Below, piece after piece: positions 46,863 to 54,935 of a stretch of 64,000 nt of DNA. This DNA is from Candidatus Haliotispira prima. Its GTDB lineage: Bacteria; Spirochaetota; Spirochaetia; SP-2023. Numbering within the stretch: the stretch's first letter is position 1; each line of letters begins with the position of its first letter. The stretch is from the NCBI GenBank assembly GCA_029867005.1, contig CP123443.1, positions 2,790,001 through 2,854,000 of the forward strand. Direction: 5' to 3'. The translations under genes were made by a program, and so were the position numbers. Below the pieces are notes generated by a model. That model searched no databases and was not told the origin of the DNA. It saw only the letters and a list, made by a program, of their open reading frames with translations.

Positions 46863-48056
46863 ATGGGAATTGCTGTGAAAAACTGTCATTGTTCGTCTGC
46901 GTCCTTTGTAGAGGCCGGAGCAAAGGTCACCGTCACCATCTTCTCGGTGCGAACCCGGATACTACAATTTACCGGCTTGTGCTTGATGCTGCTGTTAGGC
47001 ACCTGCATAGGGGTTGGACTGGAAGCCCAACAGGACCCATTTAAGAGAGGGAGTAAACGGGCTGACAGACAAAAAACCGAAAACAGCGCAGAACAGACCA
47101 ACCAAGACACAAGTGCCCACAGCGAAACGGCCGGTGCCGTGCCCGAGGCCGGAGATTCCGGTCCCCGTCCCCATTCTTGGCGAGAGAAACTACAACGATG
47201 GTTTTCCATGCCCTCTTGGTTTCGCAAGTACCAGCGCAATATCCAGGCTCAGATCAGCAGCACGGCTATAAAGATCAAAGAAGGCGGCTGGAAGAAGTCT
47301 TGGCACCTGTATGCTCTCTCTTTGCTGTTGTCCATCGCGTTCGGGTTCCTGCATATTGCCGGGCCGGGGCACGGTAAGGTATTTACCATCAGTTATTTTA
47401 TGTCCCGCAAGTCTTCTCTAAAGGAAGGGCTATGGCTCAGTGCACTGATTAACTTGGTGGACAGTCTGTCTGCCGGGATGGTCGTCTTCCTTACCTATGG
47501 GCTCCTCAAGCTGACCTTCAGTCAGAGTCAGTGGGTAGAAGCCATCGTGGCAATATTTAGCTACAGCATTATCGTGTTCTGGGGCTTGTGGCACCTCCTA
47601 AGCCACTTTTTTAAGGGCCATGGCTGCGGACACAGCCACAGCCACAACCACGGCCCGCACAACCACAAACCACCCGGCTCTGCCGGAGAAGGGAAACCAA
47701 AGAGGCCCGCATGGTATTTTGCCTTGGGCATCGGTCTGATGCCGTGCCCGATCAGCACCACACTGTTAGTGTTTGGCCTGCTTAACCAAATGCTTGGGGT
47801 CGCAATCTTCCTGGTCTTCGGTGTCTCCCTTGGCGGTATGGTCGCAATGACTATGCTGAGCTTCGCGGTAATCGGCGGCAAAAAAGGGATTGGTTCACTG
47901 CTGCTCTCGGTCTTAGGTCTCTCTCCCGGTACGTCCGTTTCCGGACCGGGCAAAAGCAAACTTGTAGGTCTCCTCGGCGAAAGTGTTGAGATGCTGGCAC
48001 TCATTCTAATGATTGTCATGGGAGGGATATTCCTCCTTTTGAGTCTTCCGGCGTGA
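46863..48056 (+). CDS. NicO/RcnA-family nickel-cobalt transporter
   Basis: 397 residues. After an N-terminal hydrophobic segment and a hydrophilic stretch (about 60-130) come six or so membrane segments. Motifs: FGFLHIAGPGHGKVFTISYF, the His-rich cytoplasmic loop GHGCGHSHSHNHGPHNHKPP, and GIGLMPCPISTTLLVFGL. These are typical for NicO/RcnA transporters of Ni2+ or Co2+. Direction (uptake or efflux) cannot be decided from sequence. Its stop overlaps the GTG of rsmG. Confidence 0.85.
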   Translation: MGIAVKNCHCSSASFVEAGAKVTVTIFSVRTRILQFTGLCLMLLLGTCIGVGLEAQQDPFKRGSKRADRQKTENSAEQTNQDTSAHSETAGAVPEAGDSGPRPHSWREKLQRWFSMPSWFRKYQRNIQAQISSTAIKIKEGGWKKSWHLYALSLLLSIAFGFLHIAGPGHGKVFTISYFMSRKSSLKEGLWLSALINLVDSLSAGMVVFLTYGLLKLTFSQSQWVEAIVAIFSYSIIVFWGLWHLLSHFFKGHGCGHSHSHNHGPHNHKPPGSAGEGKPKRPAWYFALGIGLMPCPISTTLLVFGLLNQMLGVAIFLVFGVSLGGMVAMTMLSFAVIGGKKGIGSLLLSVLGLSPGTSVSGPGKSKLVGLLGESVEMLALILMIVMGGIFLLLSLPA

Positions 48057-48925
48057 CAGACCGACAATGGAATGAGGCTCAGGACCGACAATTACAGCAG
48101 GGCTTGCCGGCTCTGTCCCAACGTTTACGAGACGCAACAGTCAAGGAAGGTGACATCACCGATGCCGCCTGGGACCGAATTGACTCATTTTTACAGGCAC
48201 GGCAGGGAGATTTGCAGGAAGCACTGACCCATTACGCAAAGATTCTGCTGCAATGGCAGGAAGTTTTTCATTTATTGGGGCAGCAAAACAATCAGGACTT
48301 TGTTGCACTGCACCTGTTGGACAGTGTCAGCGGGGCATTGTTGCTGGCGGGAAAAGGCTGCTTTCAACAAGCCCTCCTGCAAATTATAGATGTCGGCAGC
48401 GGCTTGGGCCTGCCGGGTCTGCCATTGGCAATTTTCCTGACTTTGTGGGAACGGGAACATGGGGGACCAAAAAACCGGATCTTTCTGGTCGAGCCGGCTG
48501 CCCGGAGGGCCAACATACTGCGCTCCATGACTGCCGAACTCAGTTTGCAAAGTACCGTCCAAGTCTGTGAGCACACGGTGGAAGAATGGAGCAAAATGCA
48601 GGGGTTTGCGGATGAACAACTCCGAGAGGAGAAGAACGCACGACGCATCGTAACTTGTCGAGCCTTTCGCCCACTCGACAGGAAAAGCCGGAAACAGCTG
48701 CTGAAACCTCTACAGCTACTCGGAACGGAAACCAGGGGCATACTGTTATACAAGGGAAACCGACAAACGGCCCAAAAAGAGCTGGAGAACCAAATATCGA
48801 GAGGGCCGAAGACAGAGGAGTCACCATCCAAGCGACAACTTCTAAAAGTCCGTACCATCACGGAATGCTTCTTTGAGCTGCCACAGTGTTCCCACCAGCG
48901 CAGTCTTTTCTATCTGGAACTGTAA
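48053..48925 (+). CDS. rsmG: 16S rRNA m7G527 methyltransferase RsmG
   Basis: 290 residues, starting with GTG that overlaps the previous stop (GTGA). SAM-binding motif QIIDVGSGLGLPGLPLAIF and the later TCRAFRPL match RsmG (GidB). It methylates the N7 of G527 in 16S rRNA; loss gives low-level streptomycin resistance in other bacteria. Longer than usual by about 70 residues because of N-terminal and internal additions. Terminal overlap suggests coupling with the transporter operon. Confidence 0.88.
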   Translation: MTDRQWNEAQDRQLQQGLPALSQRLRDATVKEGDITDAAWDRIDSFLQARQGDLQEALTHYAKILLQWQEVFHLLGQQNNQDFVALHLLDSVSGALLLAGKGCFQQALLQIIDVGSGLGLPGLPLAIFLTLWEREHGGPKNRIFLVEPAARRANILRSMTAELSLQSTVQVCEHTVEEWSKMQGFADEQLREEKNARRIVTCRAFRPLDRKSRKQLLKPLQLLGTETRGILLYKGNRQTAQKELENQISRGPKTEESPSKRQLLKVRTITECFFELPQCSHQRSLFYLEL

Positions 48926-48968
48926 AAACCGGTACCGCAGTTGCAGCACGGTCGCTCTTGGCCTCTCC

Positions 48969-49036
48969 TTGCCAAAACCTCTAAATGAATATATAATTTG
49001 TCCTGAATCTATCCCACTTTGCAGGAGTATCCCATG
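48969..49036 (+). promoter_or_regulatory. Promoter, RBS and ATG of phase-variable leader, copy 4
   Basis: -35 TTGCCA (48969-48974), 17-bp spacer, -10 TATAAT (48992-48997), Shine-Dalgarno GCAGGAG, ATG at 49034-49036. Same order and spacing as the left-end loci, on the opposite strand. Confidence 0.75.
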
Positions 49037-49126
49037 AGAGATCAAAATAACATATTGACTGACCTCAGTCTAAACAGTACAATATCCAATATCCAATATC
49101 CAATATCCAATATCACACTACTTTAG
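49034..49126 (+). other. Leader ORF of lipoprotein copy 4 in the out-of-frame state
   Basis: ATG followed by 29 further codons (MRDQNNILTDLSLNSTISNI and a short tail) ending at TAG just after the heptamers. It is behind the best RBS in the region. With one more heptamer the frame would continue without stop through the signal peptide into the lipoprotein at 49243-50064. Confidence 0.6.
49081..49115 (+). repeat. Heptamer tract (AATATCC)4 plus AATATCA, putative phase switch of copy 4
   Basis: Four perfect units (49081-49108) and one with a changed last base. The tract begins 47 nt after the leader ATG, as in the other loci. Leader ATG to lipobox TTG is 209 nt; adding one unit makes 216, in frame. 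Only that frame lacks stops: with one unit fewer or two more the frame ends at a TAG inside 49150-49170. Confidence 0.85.
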
Positions 49127-49242
49127 AAAGCAAGTATTTACTTCTTTGTATATCAACTAGTTATAAGTATTTTTACCTATTTTTTTCACGTCTCTGTTCC
49201 TGCCTTTTTGCCTCCTTTCTTCTCCTCATTCTCGGTCTAACC

Positions 49243-50064
49243 TTGCTCGGCTGTGCTCCGATCTCGGATGACCCACCCACAAAACAGCCCATGTCTTTTT
49301 CCGCCACCGCCGTGGTCTCTTCCGTACAATTGGAAATCAGCAGCAGCTTTGCCATTGCCAATATAGGGGCGGTTATTCGTTTAGCCACGGGAGATGCTCC
49401 CTCTAAGACAGAAGCCGAAACCAATGCAGGCTATGTCAGCCTTGCCATTCCGGCCGGCAGCCCAAGAAAATTCAGTATCAGCCAACACTACAGCAGTGAT
49501 TTTACCAATGGCCTTACTTTGGCTGATGTACTGACTCCCAATACAGATTACACACTGTATCTGTTTTTTGAACCTGATACGATTCCATCTGAAACCACCA
49601 TTGAAGGGGCTACCCTTGCAAACAATATAGCAACCCTTTCATTTACCACCACTGCCCTGCCCCCGGCGGGGGATGCTGTATGGGATAGCACATGGACAGC
49701 AGAGCAATTTGTCGGAAGCCTTTCTGAGTGGAGCTACAGTGAAAACCAAAAAGGCGTTTTTGTCGCTTATACAAAAATTAATTTATCCAGTATTATTTCC
49801 ATAAATGTCACCAATCGCACAGCAGATAATACAATTCTGCAAACCATAGGAAGTTTTTCGGTAGGTTCATTCGCACCCGATTTGGGATTTCTTTTCGACC
49901 TGTCAAAACTAGGCGGTAGCTATCCTGACGGAGAGAACTACTACACTATAATAAGTACGGATGATACAGAGAAAATGTCCGGGAAGAGTTTCAGACTTGA
50001 AGTTACAGATGGTTTCCAAAGTATTTATCTCCAAGCACCCCTCACACGCTACGGCAGTCGGTAA
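49243..50064 (+). CDS. Putative phase-variable lipoprotein, family B, copy 1
   Basis: Listed from the TTG within the lipobox (LLGC). The frame is open upstream to the heptamer tract and encodes the signal segment SRLCSCLFASFLLLILGLTLLGC, but with no ATG, GTG or other TTG. Translation must therefore begin at the leader ATG 49034 after a frame-restoring repeat change, or at an unusual codon. The mature protein of about 270 residues begins CAPISDDPPTKQPMSFSATA and has a first beta-sandwich-like domain with LADVLTPNTDYTLYLFF, then FTTTALPPAGDAVWDSTWTA and a second domain. Unknown family; paralogous to 51299-52123 and different from the left-end genes. Confidence 0.8.
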   Translation: MLGCAPISDDPPTKQPMSFSATAVVSSVQLEISSSFAIANIGAVIRLATGDAPSKTEAETNAGYVSLAIPAGSPRKFSISQHYSSDFTNGLTLADVLTPNTDYTLYLFFEPDTIPSETTIEGATLANNIATLSFTTTALPPAGDAVWDSTWTAEQFVGSLSEWSYSENQKGVFVAYTKINLSSIISINVTNRTADNTILQTIGSFSVGSFAPDLGFLFDLSKLGGSYPDGENYYTIISTDDTEKMSGKSFRLEVTDGFQSIYLQAPLTRYGSR

Positions 50065-50175
50065 TGGTATTTTTGTTTGTGGCATTTCGACTCCGTTCAA
50101 TAACCCAAGTTCATCGATAACCCTTTGAAAAAGCGGGCTTTCCGATAGAGTCTTTTCAAAGGCCCCTCCCCTAAT

Positions 50176-50231
50176 CCCCACCGTTGTAACTCCCCTCCTC
50201 CGACCGGAGGAGGGGAGTTACAACGGTGGGG
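50176..50231. repeat. 27-bp perfect inverted repeat with 2-nt loop
   Basis: Arms 50176-50202 and 50205-50231 are exact reverse complements (core ACTCCCCTCCTCCG/CGGAGGAGGGGAGT). It abuts the transposase remnant at 50231. It could be a strong transcription barrier, a mini-transposon scar, or an inverted duplication made by a faulty transposition or replication event. Confidence 0.85.
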
Positions 50232-50275
50232 ATTTTGAAGCTGACGAGTCCTATTTTGGTGCCGAAAGAGTCCGG
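50231..50275 (+). pseudogene. IS1595-like transposase fragment
   Basis: DFEADESYFGAERVR is encoded here and matches the conserved block around the first catalytic Asp of IS1595/ISXO2-like transposases (FEVDESYFGxxRxR type). No intact transposase surrounds it. It is a short remnant in a rearranged region. Confidence 0.5.
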
Positions 50276-50386
50276 TGGACTCAGTGCCGAGACTTTCATC
50301 TACATTTAGAGGAGTGTGAGTTTAGGCGGAACCACAGAGAGAAATTTGTATCAGGCTCTGCTAAAAATTCTGAAGAAGAATCCACT

Positions 50387-50575
50387 CTAAACTTGTCCGG
50401 ACCCACCGGTTTGTATTAGGTCGGCCTTATCTGCATCTTTCGCCGTATCCTGCTTTGTTTCATTACCTGTTTTATCCGCAGCTCCACTCCCGGCCTCATC
50501 CTTGGCCAGTTGAAAATCCTGCTTAGCCTCACCGAGTTGAGTAATTAAATCAGCGGCCTGAGTTTCGGCCGGCGG
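50387..50575 (-). pseudogene. Duplicated 3' fragment of the TPR-protein gene
   Basis: Encodes PPAETQAADLITQLGEAKQD with the following FQLAKDEAGSGAADKTGN, nearly identical to the C-terminus of the TPR protein at 52537-54480 (PPAETQAADLIAQLGEAKQD). It is detached from the rest of the gene and joined head-on to a lipoprotein fragment at about 50570-50582. No start or upstream part is present. Confidence 0.8.
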
Positions 50576-50958
50576 GGGATGCGGCATGGAGCGAAAAGTT
50601 GACAGTCAAAGAATATATAGCCAGTCTAAACGAGTACCATTTTATGGAAAACCAAACAGGCATCGTAGTGACTTACTTTCAGTTCTCCGCGCCACTTCTT
50701 ATTTATGAAGTTTCTACTAATGTCTCTAAAGATCTTAATACCTTCTCTGTTCTCGGTACCTATGCTCCTTCCGGCAGGGCAGTTGCCAGCGGCCTCTCTT
50801 ATTATAATTACGGGGAAGTTATAGGATACACGTCTGATTATAACTATTCTATTCTGGCAAACCGGTCAGGACCTGTTATGCATAAAAGAGTACAAAGTGC
50901 CTATACTCAGACTGGTGGGCAATCAAGGACTATCTTTATCCCCATATCTCGTTATTAA
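50576..50958 (+). pseudogene. 5'-truncated family B lipoprotein gene
   Basis: From about AWSEKLTVKEYIASLNEYHF to the stop it is almost identical to the C-terminal 120 residues of the lipoprotein at 51299-52123. The promoter, leader, heptamers and the first 60 percent of the gene are missing. The join to the TPR fragment falls in GGCGGGGGATGCGG, a stretch similar to both parents. It may act as a silent donor for gene conversion. Confidence 0.8.
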
Positions 50959-51023
50959 TTAGGCAGTTTTATTGGGAGTTCAATAAATAAAGGTATTTGT
51001 GTCCCTTTTGCTTATTTGGCCTC

Positions 51024-51092
51024 TTGCCAAAAACCCTAAATGAATATACAATTTGCCCTGAATCTATCCCACTTTGCAGGAGTGCCCCCATG
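51024..51092 (+). promoter_or_regulatory. Promoter, RBS and ATG of phase-variable leader, copy 5
   Basis: -35 TTGCCA (51024-51029), 17-bp spacer, -10 TACAAT (51047-51052), GCAGGAG, ATG at 51090-51092. Confidence 0.75.
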
Positions 51093-51182
51093 AGAGATCA
51101 AAATAACATGTTGACTGACATCCGTCTAAACAGTACAATATCCAATATCCAATATCCAATATCCAATATCACACTACTTTAG
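51090..51182 (+). other. Leader ORF of lipoprotein copy 5 in the out-of-frame state
   Basis: 30 codons (MRDQNNMLTDIRLNSTISNI start) ending at TAG 51180-51182. Nearly identical to the copy 4 leader; differences are confined to a few codons before the heptamers. Confidence 0.6.
51137..51171 (+). repeat. Heptamer tract (AATATCC)4 plus AATATCA, putative phase switch of copy 5
   Basis: Four perfect units (51137-51164) and a fifth with a changed base, starting 47 nt after the leader ATG. Leader ATG (51090) to lipobox TTG (51299) is 209 nt, so the switch is one unit away from in-frame. Confidence 0.85.
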
Positions 51183-51298
51183 AAAGAAAGTATTTATTTC
51201 TTTGTATATCAACTAGTTATAAGTATTTTTCCCTATTTTTTTCACGTCTCTGTTCCTGCCTTTTTGCCTCCTTTCTTCTCCTCATTCTCGGTCTAACC

Positions 51299-52123
51299 TT
51301 GCTCGGCTGTGCTCCATTGTCTGATAATAAGGAGTCACCCCCCGCAGTCAAACCTACCGATATTTCCTTTTCCGTCACCGCCGTGGCCTCCTCTCTGCAA
51401 TTAGAGGTGACCAGTGTCCCGGCCGTTACAGATGCGGGAGCCCTTATTCACCTGGCCACCAAAGCCGTTCCGACCCAAACAGAGGCCCAAGCGAGTAAGG
51501 GATATGTCAGCCTGAGTATAGATGCGGACAGTACACGCAAATTCAGTCTCAGCCAGCACTATACGACCAACTTCGCCGATGGTGTCACTCTCGCCGATGT
51601 CCTTGCCCCCAATACAGCCTACAAATTGTACCTGTATATGCCCACGGCTATTGACCTGGGAACAATAAATATTACGGGCGGGGAGATTAAGGGAGACCGG
51701 ATTGAAATCCCCTTTACTACGACGAGTCTACCCGCTGCGGGGGATGCGGTATGGAGTGAAAAGTTCACAGCCAAAAAATATGTAGCCAGTCTAAACGAGT
51801 ACCATTTTATGGAAAACCAAACAGGCATCGTAGTGACTTACTTTCAGTTCTCCGCGCCACTTCTTATTTATGAAGTTTCTACTAATGTCTCTAAAGATCT
51901 TAATACCTTCTCTGTTCTCGGTACCTATGCTCCTTCCGGCGGGGCAGTTGCCAGCGGTCTCTCTTATTATAATTACGGGGAAATTATAGGATATACGTCT
52001 GATTATAACTATTCTATTCTGGCAGACCGGTCAGGACCTGTTATGCATAAAAGAGTACAAAATGCCTATACTCAGGCTGGTGGGCAATCAATCACTATCT
52101 TTATCCCCATATCTCGTTATTAA
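51299..52123 (+). CDS. Putative phase-variable lipoprotein, family B, copy 2
   Basis: Listed from TTG in LLGC; the open signal-peptide frame upstream has no start codon of its own, as for copy 1. The mature part is about 270 residues (CAPLSDNKESPPAVKPTDIS start). It shares with 49243-50064 the layout VSLSIDADSTRKFSLSQHYT, LADVLAPNTAYKLYLYMP and FTTTSLPAAGDAVWSEKFTA, but the last 120 residues are unrelated to copy 1 and nearly identical to the pseudogene at 50576-50958. This suggests cassette exchange at the 3' end. Function unknown; surface lipoprotein inferred. Confidence 0.8.
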   Translation: MLGCAPLSDNKESPPAVKPTDISFSVTAVASSLQLEVTSVPAVTDAGALIHLATKAVPTQTEAQASKGYVSLSIDADSTRKFSLSQHYTTNFADGVTLADVLAPNTAYKLYLYMPTAIDLGTINITGGEIKGDRIEIPFTTTSLPAAGDAVWSEKFTAKKYVASLNEYHFMENQTGIVVTYFQFSAPLLIYEVSTNVSKDLNTFSVLGTYAPSGGAVASGLSYYNYGEIIGYTSDYNYSILADRSGPVMHKRVQNAYTQAGGQSITIFIPISRY

Positions 52124-52536
52124 TTAGGCAGTTTTATTGGGGCTCCAATAAATAACGGTATGGGTCCGGACAAATTTAGATGATTTATAGAGAGTCTAAA
52201 CTCTGTCTAAACAATGAGAAATAAATACTGTAGGCATACGCATATTTAGGAGACAAAATTTCGGCAGATTTTGTTCTGTTTTACGTACGCCAAAGCTGTC
52301 GCAAAGGCGGGGCCAAACGAATCAGGTAGCTCAGACGGCCTAAACAGCCCAAACGGCAAGGTATACAGGAATCAACCGTAACATGATAAACACAATCTTT
52401 ATCAAACATACAGATAAAAGCTACGGCACCGGGCACTGAAAAATGTCGTTATCACAAAGATTTTGAAGTAGACAAATCTTATTTCGATGCAAAGAAAAAA
52501 TAAGTGGCGGCTCCTATACTTTACTTTACACCAGAG
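52124..52536. other. Intergenic region with decayed mobile-element sequence
   Basis: About 410 nt without an intact gene. It contains a second transposase scrap (52459-52503) and a stretch near 52160 (GGGTCCGGACAA) that recurs inverted near 50392-50404. The 3' flank of the lipoprotein gene (52121-52158) is also copied after the pseudogene (50956-50993). Confidence 0.55.
52459..52503 (+). pseudogene. IS1595-like transposase fragment, second copy
   Basis: Encodes DFEVDKSYFDAKKK then a stop. It resembles the DESYFG block, with Glu and Gly replaced, so it is decayed. The preceding 200 nt may be further remnant but are broken by stops in every frame. Confidence 0.4.
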
Positions 52537-54480
52537 CTAGCTCTGTATTGGGTCGGCCTTACCTGCATCTTTCGCCGTATCCTGCTTTGTTTTATTACCT
52601 GTTTCATTCTTCGCTTCACTTCCGGCCTCATCCTTGGCCAGTTGAAAATCCTGCTTAGCCTCACCGAGTTGAGCAATTAAATCAGCGGCCTGAGTTTCGG
52701 CTGGCGGGGACGGGGACCCAGATCGGGCTTCTTTCCGACTCACTTGATCCGCCTCGGAACCGAGACCCGTGACCGGAGCAGGCCGGAAACCGGCGGAATT
52801 GGCACTCTGCTCCAATATCTCCCGCGCAGAATGCTTTGCCGCTGCGGGGAGGACAACATCAGCATCCACTTTAGCAGTCACTTTCCTGTCTGCACCTGTC
52901 TTGGCCTGCAATCGGGCCGAGCCTCGGCCTGTGGCCGAGCTTTTTCCATATTGCTCCCGAAACCCCAGCATGAGCAGACGAAACTCACTCGGCTGATGTT
53001 CATGAATATTATACTTTGCCGGCTGCGCGCCGGTTAACGGAGAGATCAAATGAAAGGCATAGATATGGATGTCGATCTTCGGGTCCTGTTCTTCCTGACC
53101 TATACCAAGCTCTCTCAAATTTGCCTGTAGGTCGGCATCACTAACATCCTGGTCCAGATGCAAAAAGATGTGGCAGGCCGGGGTCGGGGTCTTCGGCTTA
53201 CCGGAGTCCGGTGCCCAACGAATCTGGGGAATTTGCAAAATAATCGCACCTCCGGAAATCGGTCGCACCCAAGTACCGGAAGGGGAATCTTCGGACGTTT
53301 CGGACAGTTCCGGCATGACTTTAAGGGTACGGCTCTCCAGCTTATACAGACTCTTCGGGGCACGGGATTTCAGGTTGTAATGGCATACCTTGGTGCAGAG
53401 ATCGACAAAATCCCCCGGCCCTAACGTGACATAGTCCAGGAAAACCCCGGGTTCGGTGAAGACCCGGAACATAGCAATGTGATCCTGGGCTTCTTCGTAG
53501 TAGGCCGTACCGAGATCAATTTCGGACCACAACTGACAAGCCTTCTCCAGTTCATGTAGGTACCGATGGGCGTTCGCTCTCAACATCTTCAGCTCGTTGA
53601 GCACGCTCTCACTCATTTCCCGGCCAAACGTGGTACAAAATTGCTGTGTCGAGCTAATGACTTCCCGATGGTTGCCCAGCTTCGCTGAAAGCTTAACCAA
53701 ACGCGGTAATGCCTGCCTGGTCCAGGAAGGGTCCTCCGCCACTCTTTGCAACAGGGAGAGTGCGGCCATATCCTTGCCGCTGGTTTGCATAAGGGTCAGT
53801 GCCAAATAGTAGCGCAGTTCGTTGGAGTCATAGTTGCCGGAATACGCCTGACCCAAGTAGTCTAAAGCCCGAGTATATAATTTTCTCTCATAAAAAATAC
53901 GACCCAGCTTAGTCTGACAGGCGTGATGATCCGGCCTTAACTTTAGTACTTTTTCACACAGGGAAGCGGCGGTCTCGTACTGTTTCATCTCTAAAGCTTG
54001 GGAAGCCGCACCGAATATATGCTTTGCATTGTTGGGGCGTTTATGCATCAAAACGAGGTATTCATTATAAGACTTCTCACTGTGCCCAAGGGCGGCATAG
54101 ATCTCCGCCATGTGCTCAATCAGCTCCATTTCCGTGATGAAACGGCTCTGTGGCTGTTGGACCAGTTGCTGAGCACAATGCATAGCATTGTGGTATTCTT
54201 TTAATTTGCAAAAGGCCCGCATCCTCAAGGTCAAAATATCTACTGCTTTCCGGCCCTTTAGCTTGCGATGCGTCAGTTGCTCAATGACCAAACGGGCATT
54301 ATTTACCCCGCCACCGTTAAGCAACTTGGCCATCTCCTGCAAATCCCGGGCTCCCAACTCGCCGGGCTCGTTCTCGGCTTCGCTGTGATTGTTTCGGAGA
54401 TAATTGAAGAGATAGGCAAAGAAACCGGCTGCGACAAGCAGAGTTAACAGAAAAACAATAAAGAGATTTGTCATTCGCAA
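52537..54480 (-). CDS. Membrane-anchored TPR protein
   Basis: 647 residues. One N-terminal membrane segment (NLFIVFLLTLLVAAGFFAYLF) then tetratricopeptide-like helical repeats at about 60-330 (for example AEIYAALGHSEKSYNEYLVL; CEKVLKLRPDHHACQTKLGR; RALDYLGQAYSGNYDSNELR). A beta-rich part with PSGTWVRPISGGAIILQIPQ follows, then a charged low-complexity tail of about 130 residues. Spirochaete flagellar collar proteins (FlcA type) are also TPR proteins, and this gene is divergent from the fliL operon, so a collar or motility role is possible but unproven. Its 3' end has been duplicated at 50387-50575. Confidence 0.75.
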   Translation of the reverse strand: MRMTNLFIVFLLTLLVAAGFFAYLFNYLRNNHSEAENEPGELGARDLQEMAKLLNGGGVNNARLVIEQLTHRKLKGRKAVDILTLRMRAFCKLKEYHNAMHCAQQLVQQPQSRFITEMELIEHMAEIYAALGHSEKSYNEYLVLMHKRPNNAKHIFGAASQALEMKQYETAASLCEKVLKLRPDHHACQTKLGRIFYERKLYTRALDYLGQAYSGNYDSNELRYYLALTLMQTSGKDMAALSLLQRVAEDPSWTRQALPRLVKLSAKLGNHREVISSTQQFCTTFGREMSESVLNELKMLRANAHRYLHELEKACQLWSEIDLGTAYYEEAQDHIAMFRVFTEPGVFLDYVTLGPGDFVDLCTKVCHYNLKSRAPKSLYKLESRTLKVMPELSETSEDSPSGTWVRPISGGAIILQIPQIRWAPDSGKPKTPTPACHIFLHLDQDVSDADLQANLRELGIGQEEQDPKIDIHIYAFHLISPLTGAQPAKYNIHEHQPSEFRLLMLGFREQYGKSSATGRGSARLQAKTGADRKVTAKVDADVVLPAAAKHSAREILEQSANSAGFRPAPVTGLGSEADQVSRKEARSGSPSPPAETQAADLIAQLGEAKQDFQLAKDEAGSEAKNETGNKTKQDTAKDAGKADPIQS

Positions 54481-54801
54481 GATACTATAGAGCTAAGATA
54501 CTAAAGTCAAAGTTACAACAGGTATTTTATAAAAGAATGGCATGTGCCCGACAGAGAAATACAGAATATCACTCCGGTTTCCGAGTAGTCTCACAAAATT
54601 ATCACAGACTCGTATCTTTTCGGGAAAAATCTGCGGCAGAGAAAAACTTCTGATTTTATTGCACACAAAGAGAAACTGCTTAAGTTTTAGCTGTGCAGCA
54701 CGAGAATAGAAACCGATTGTAATAGGCTTTAATTTTTGTTCTGTTTCACTTTAAAACAGGGACAAAATTTCATTCAGTCACATTTACAGGATTTTTCTGA
54801 C

Positions 54802-54830
54802 TTGAAAAAAAGAGCCGGAAACTTCATATT
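54802..54830 (+). promoter_or_regulatory. Candidate promoter of the second flagellar operon
   Basis: -35 TTGAAA (54802-54807), 17-bp spacer, -10 CATATT (54825-54830), about 105 nt before the fliL ATG. It lies in a 455-nt intergenic region (54481-54935) between divergent genes. No obvious sigma-28 sequence was found. Confidence 0.35.
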
Positions 54831-54935
54831 TGGTTGGGTTTCCGATCCTGCTGAGATTCGGCTCGACGGTCGGACACAGCTATGGCCCGTGATGCATTTG
54901 GCCAGCGGGCATTGTGGATACTAGTGAGGGACACC

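Noticed and set aside
49909..50181. 90-codon minus-strand frame overlapping the end of lipoprotein copy 4
   Set aside because: Runs antisense through the lipoprotein; only a short stretch outside looks protein-like and I could not assign it.
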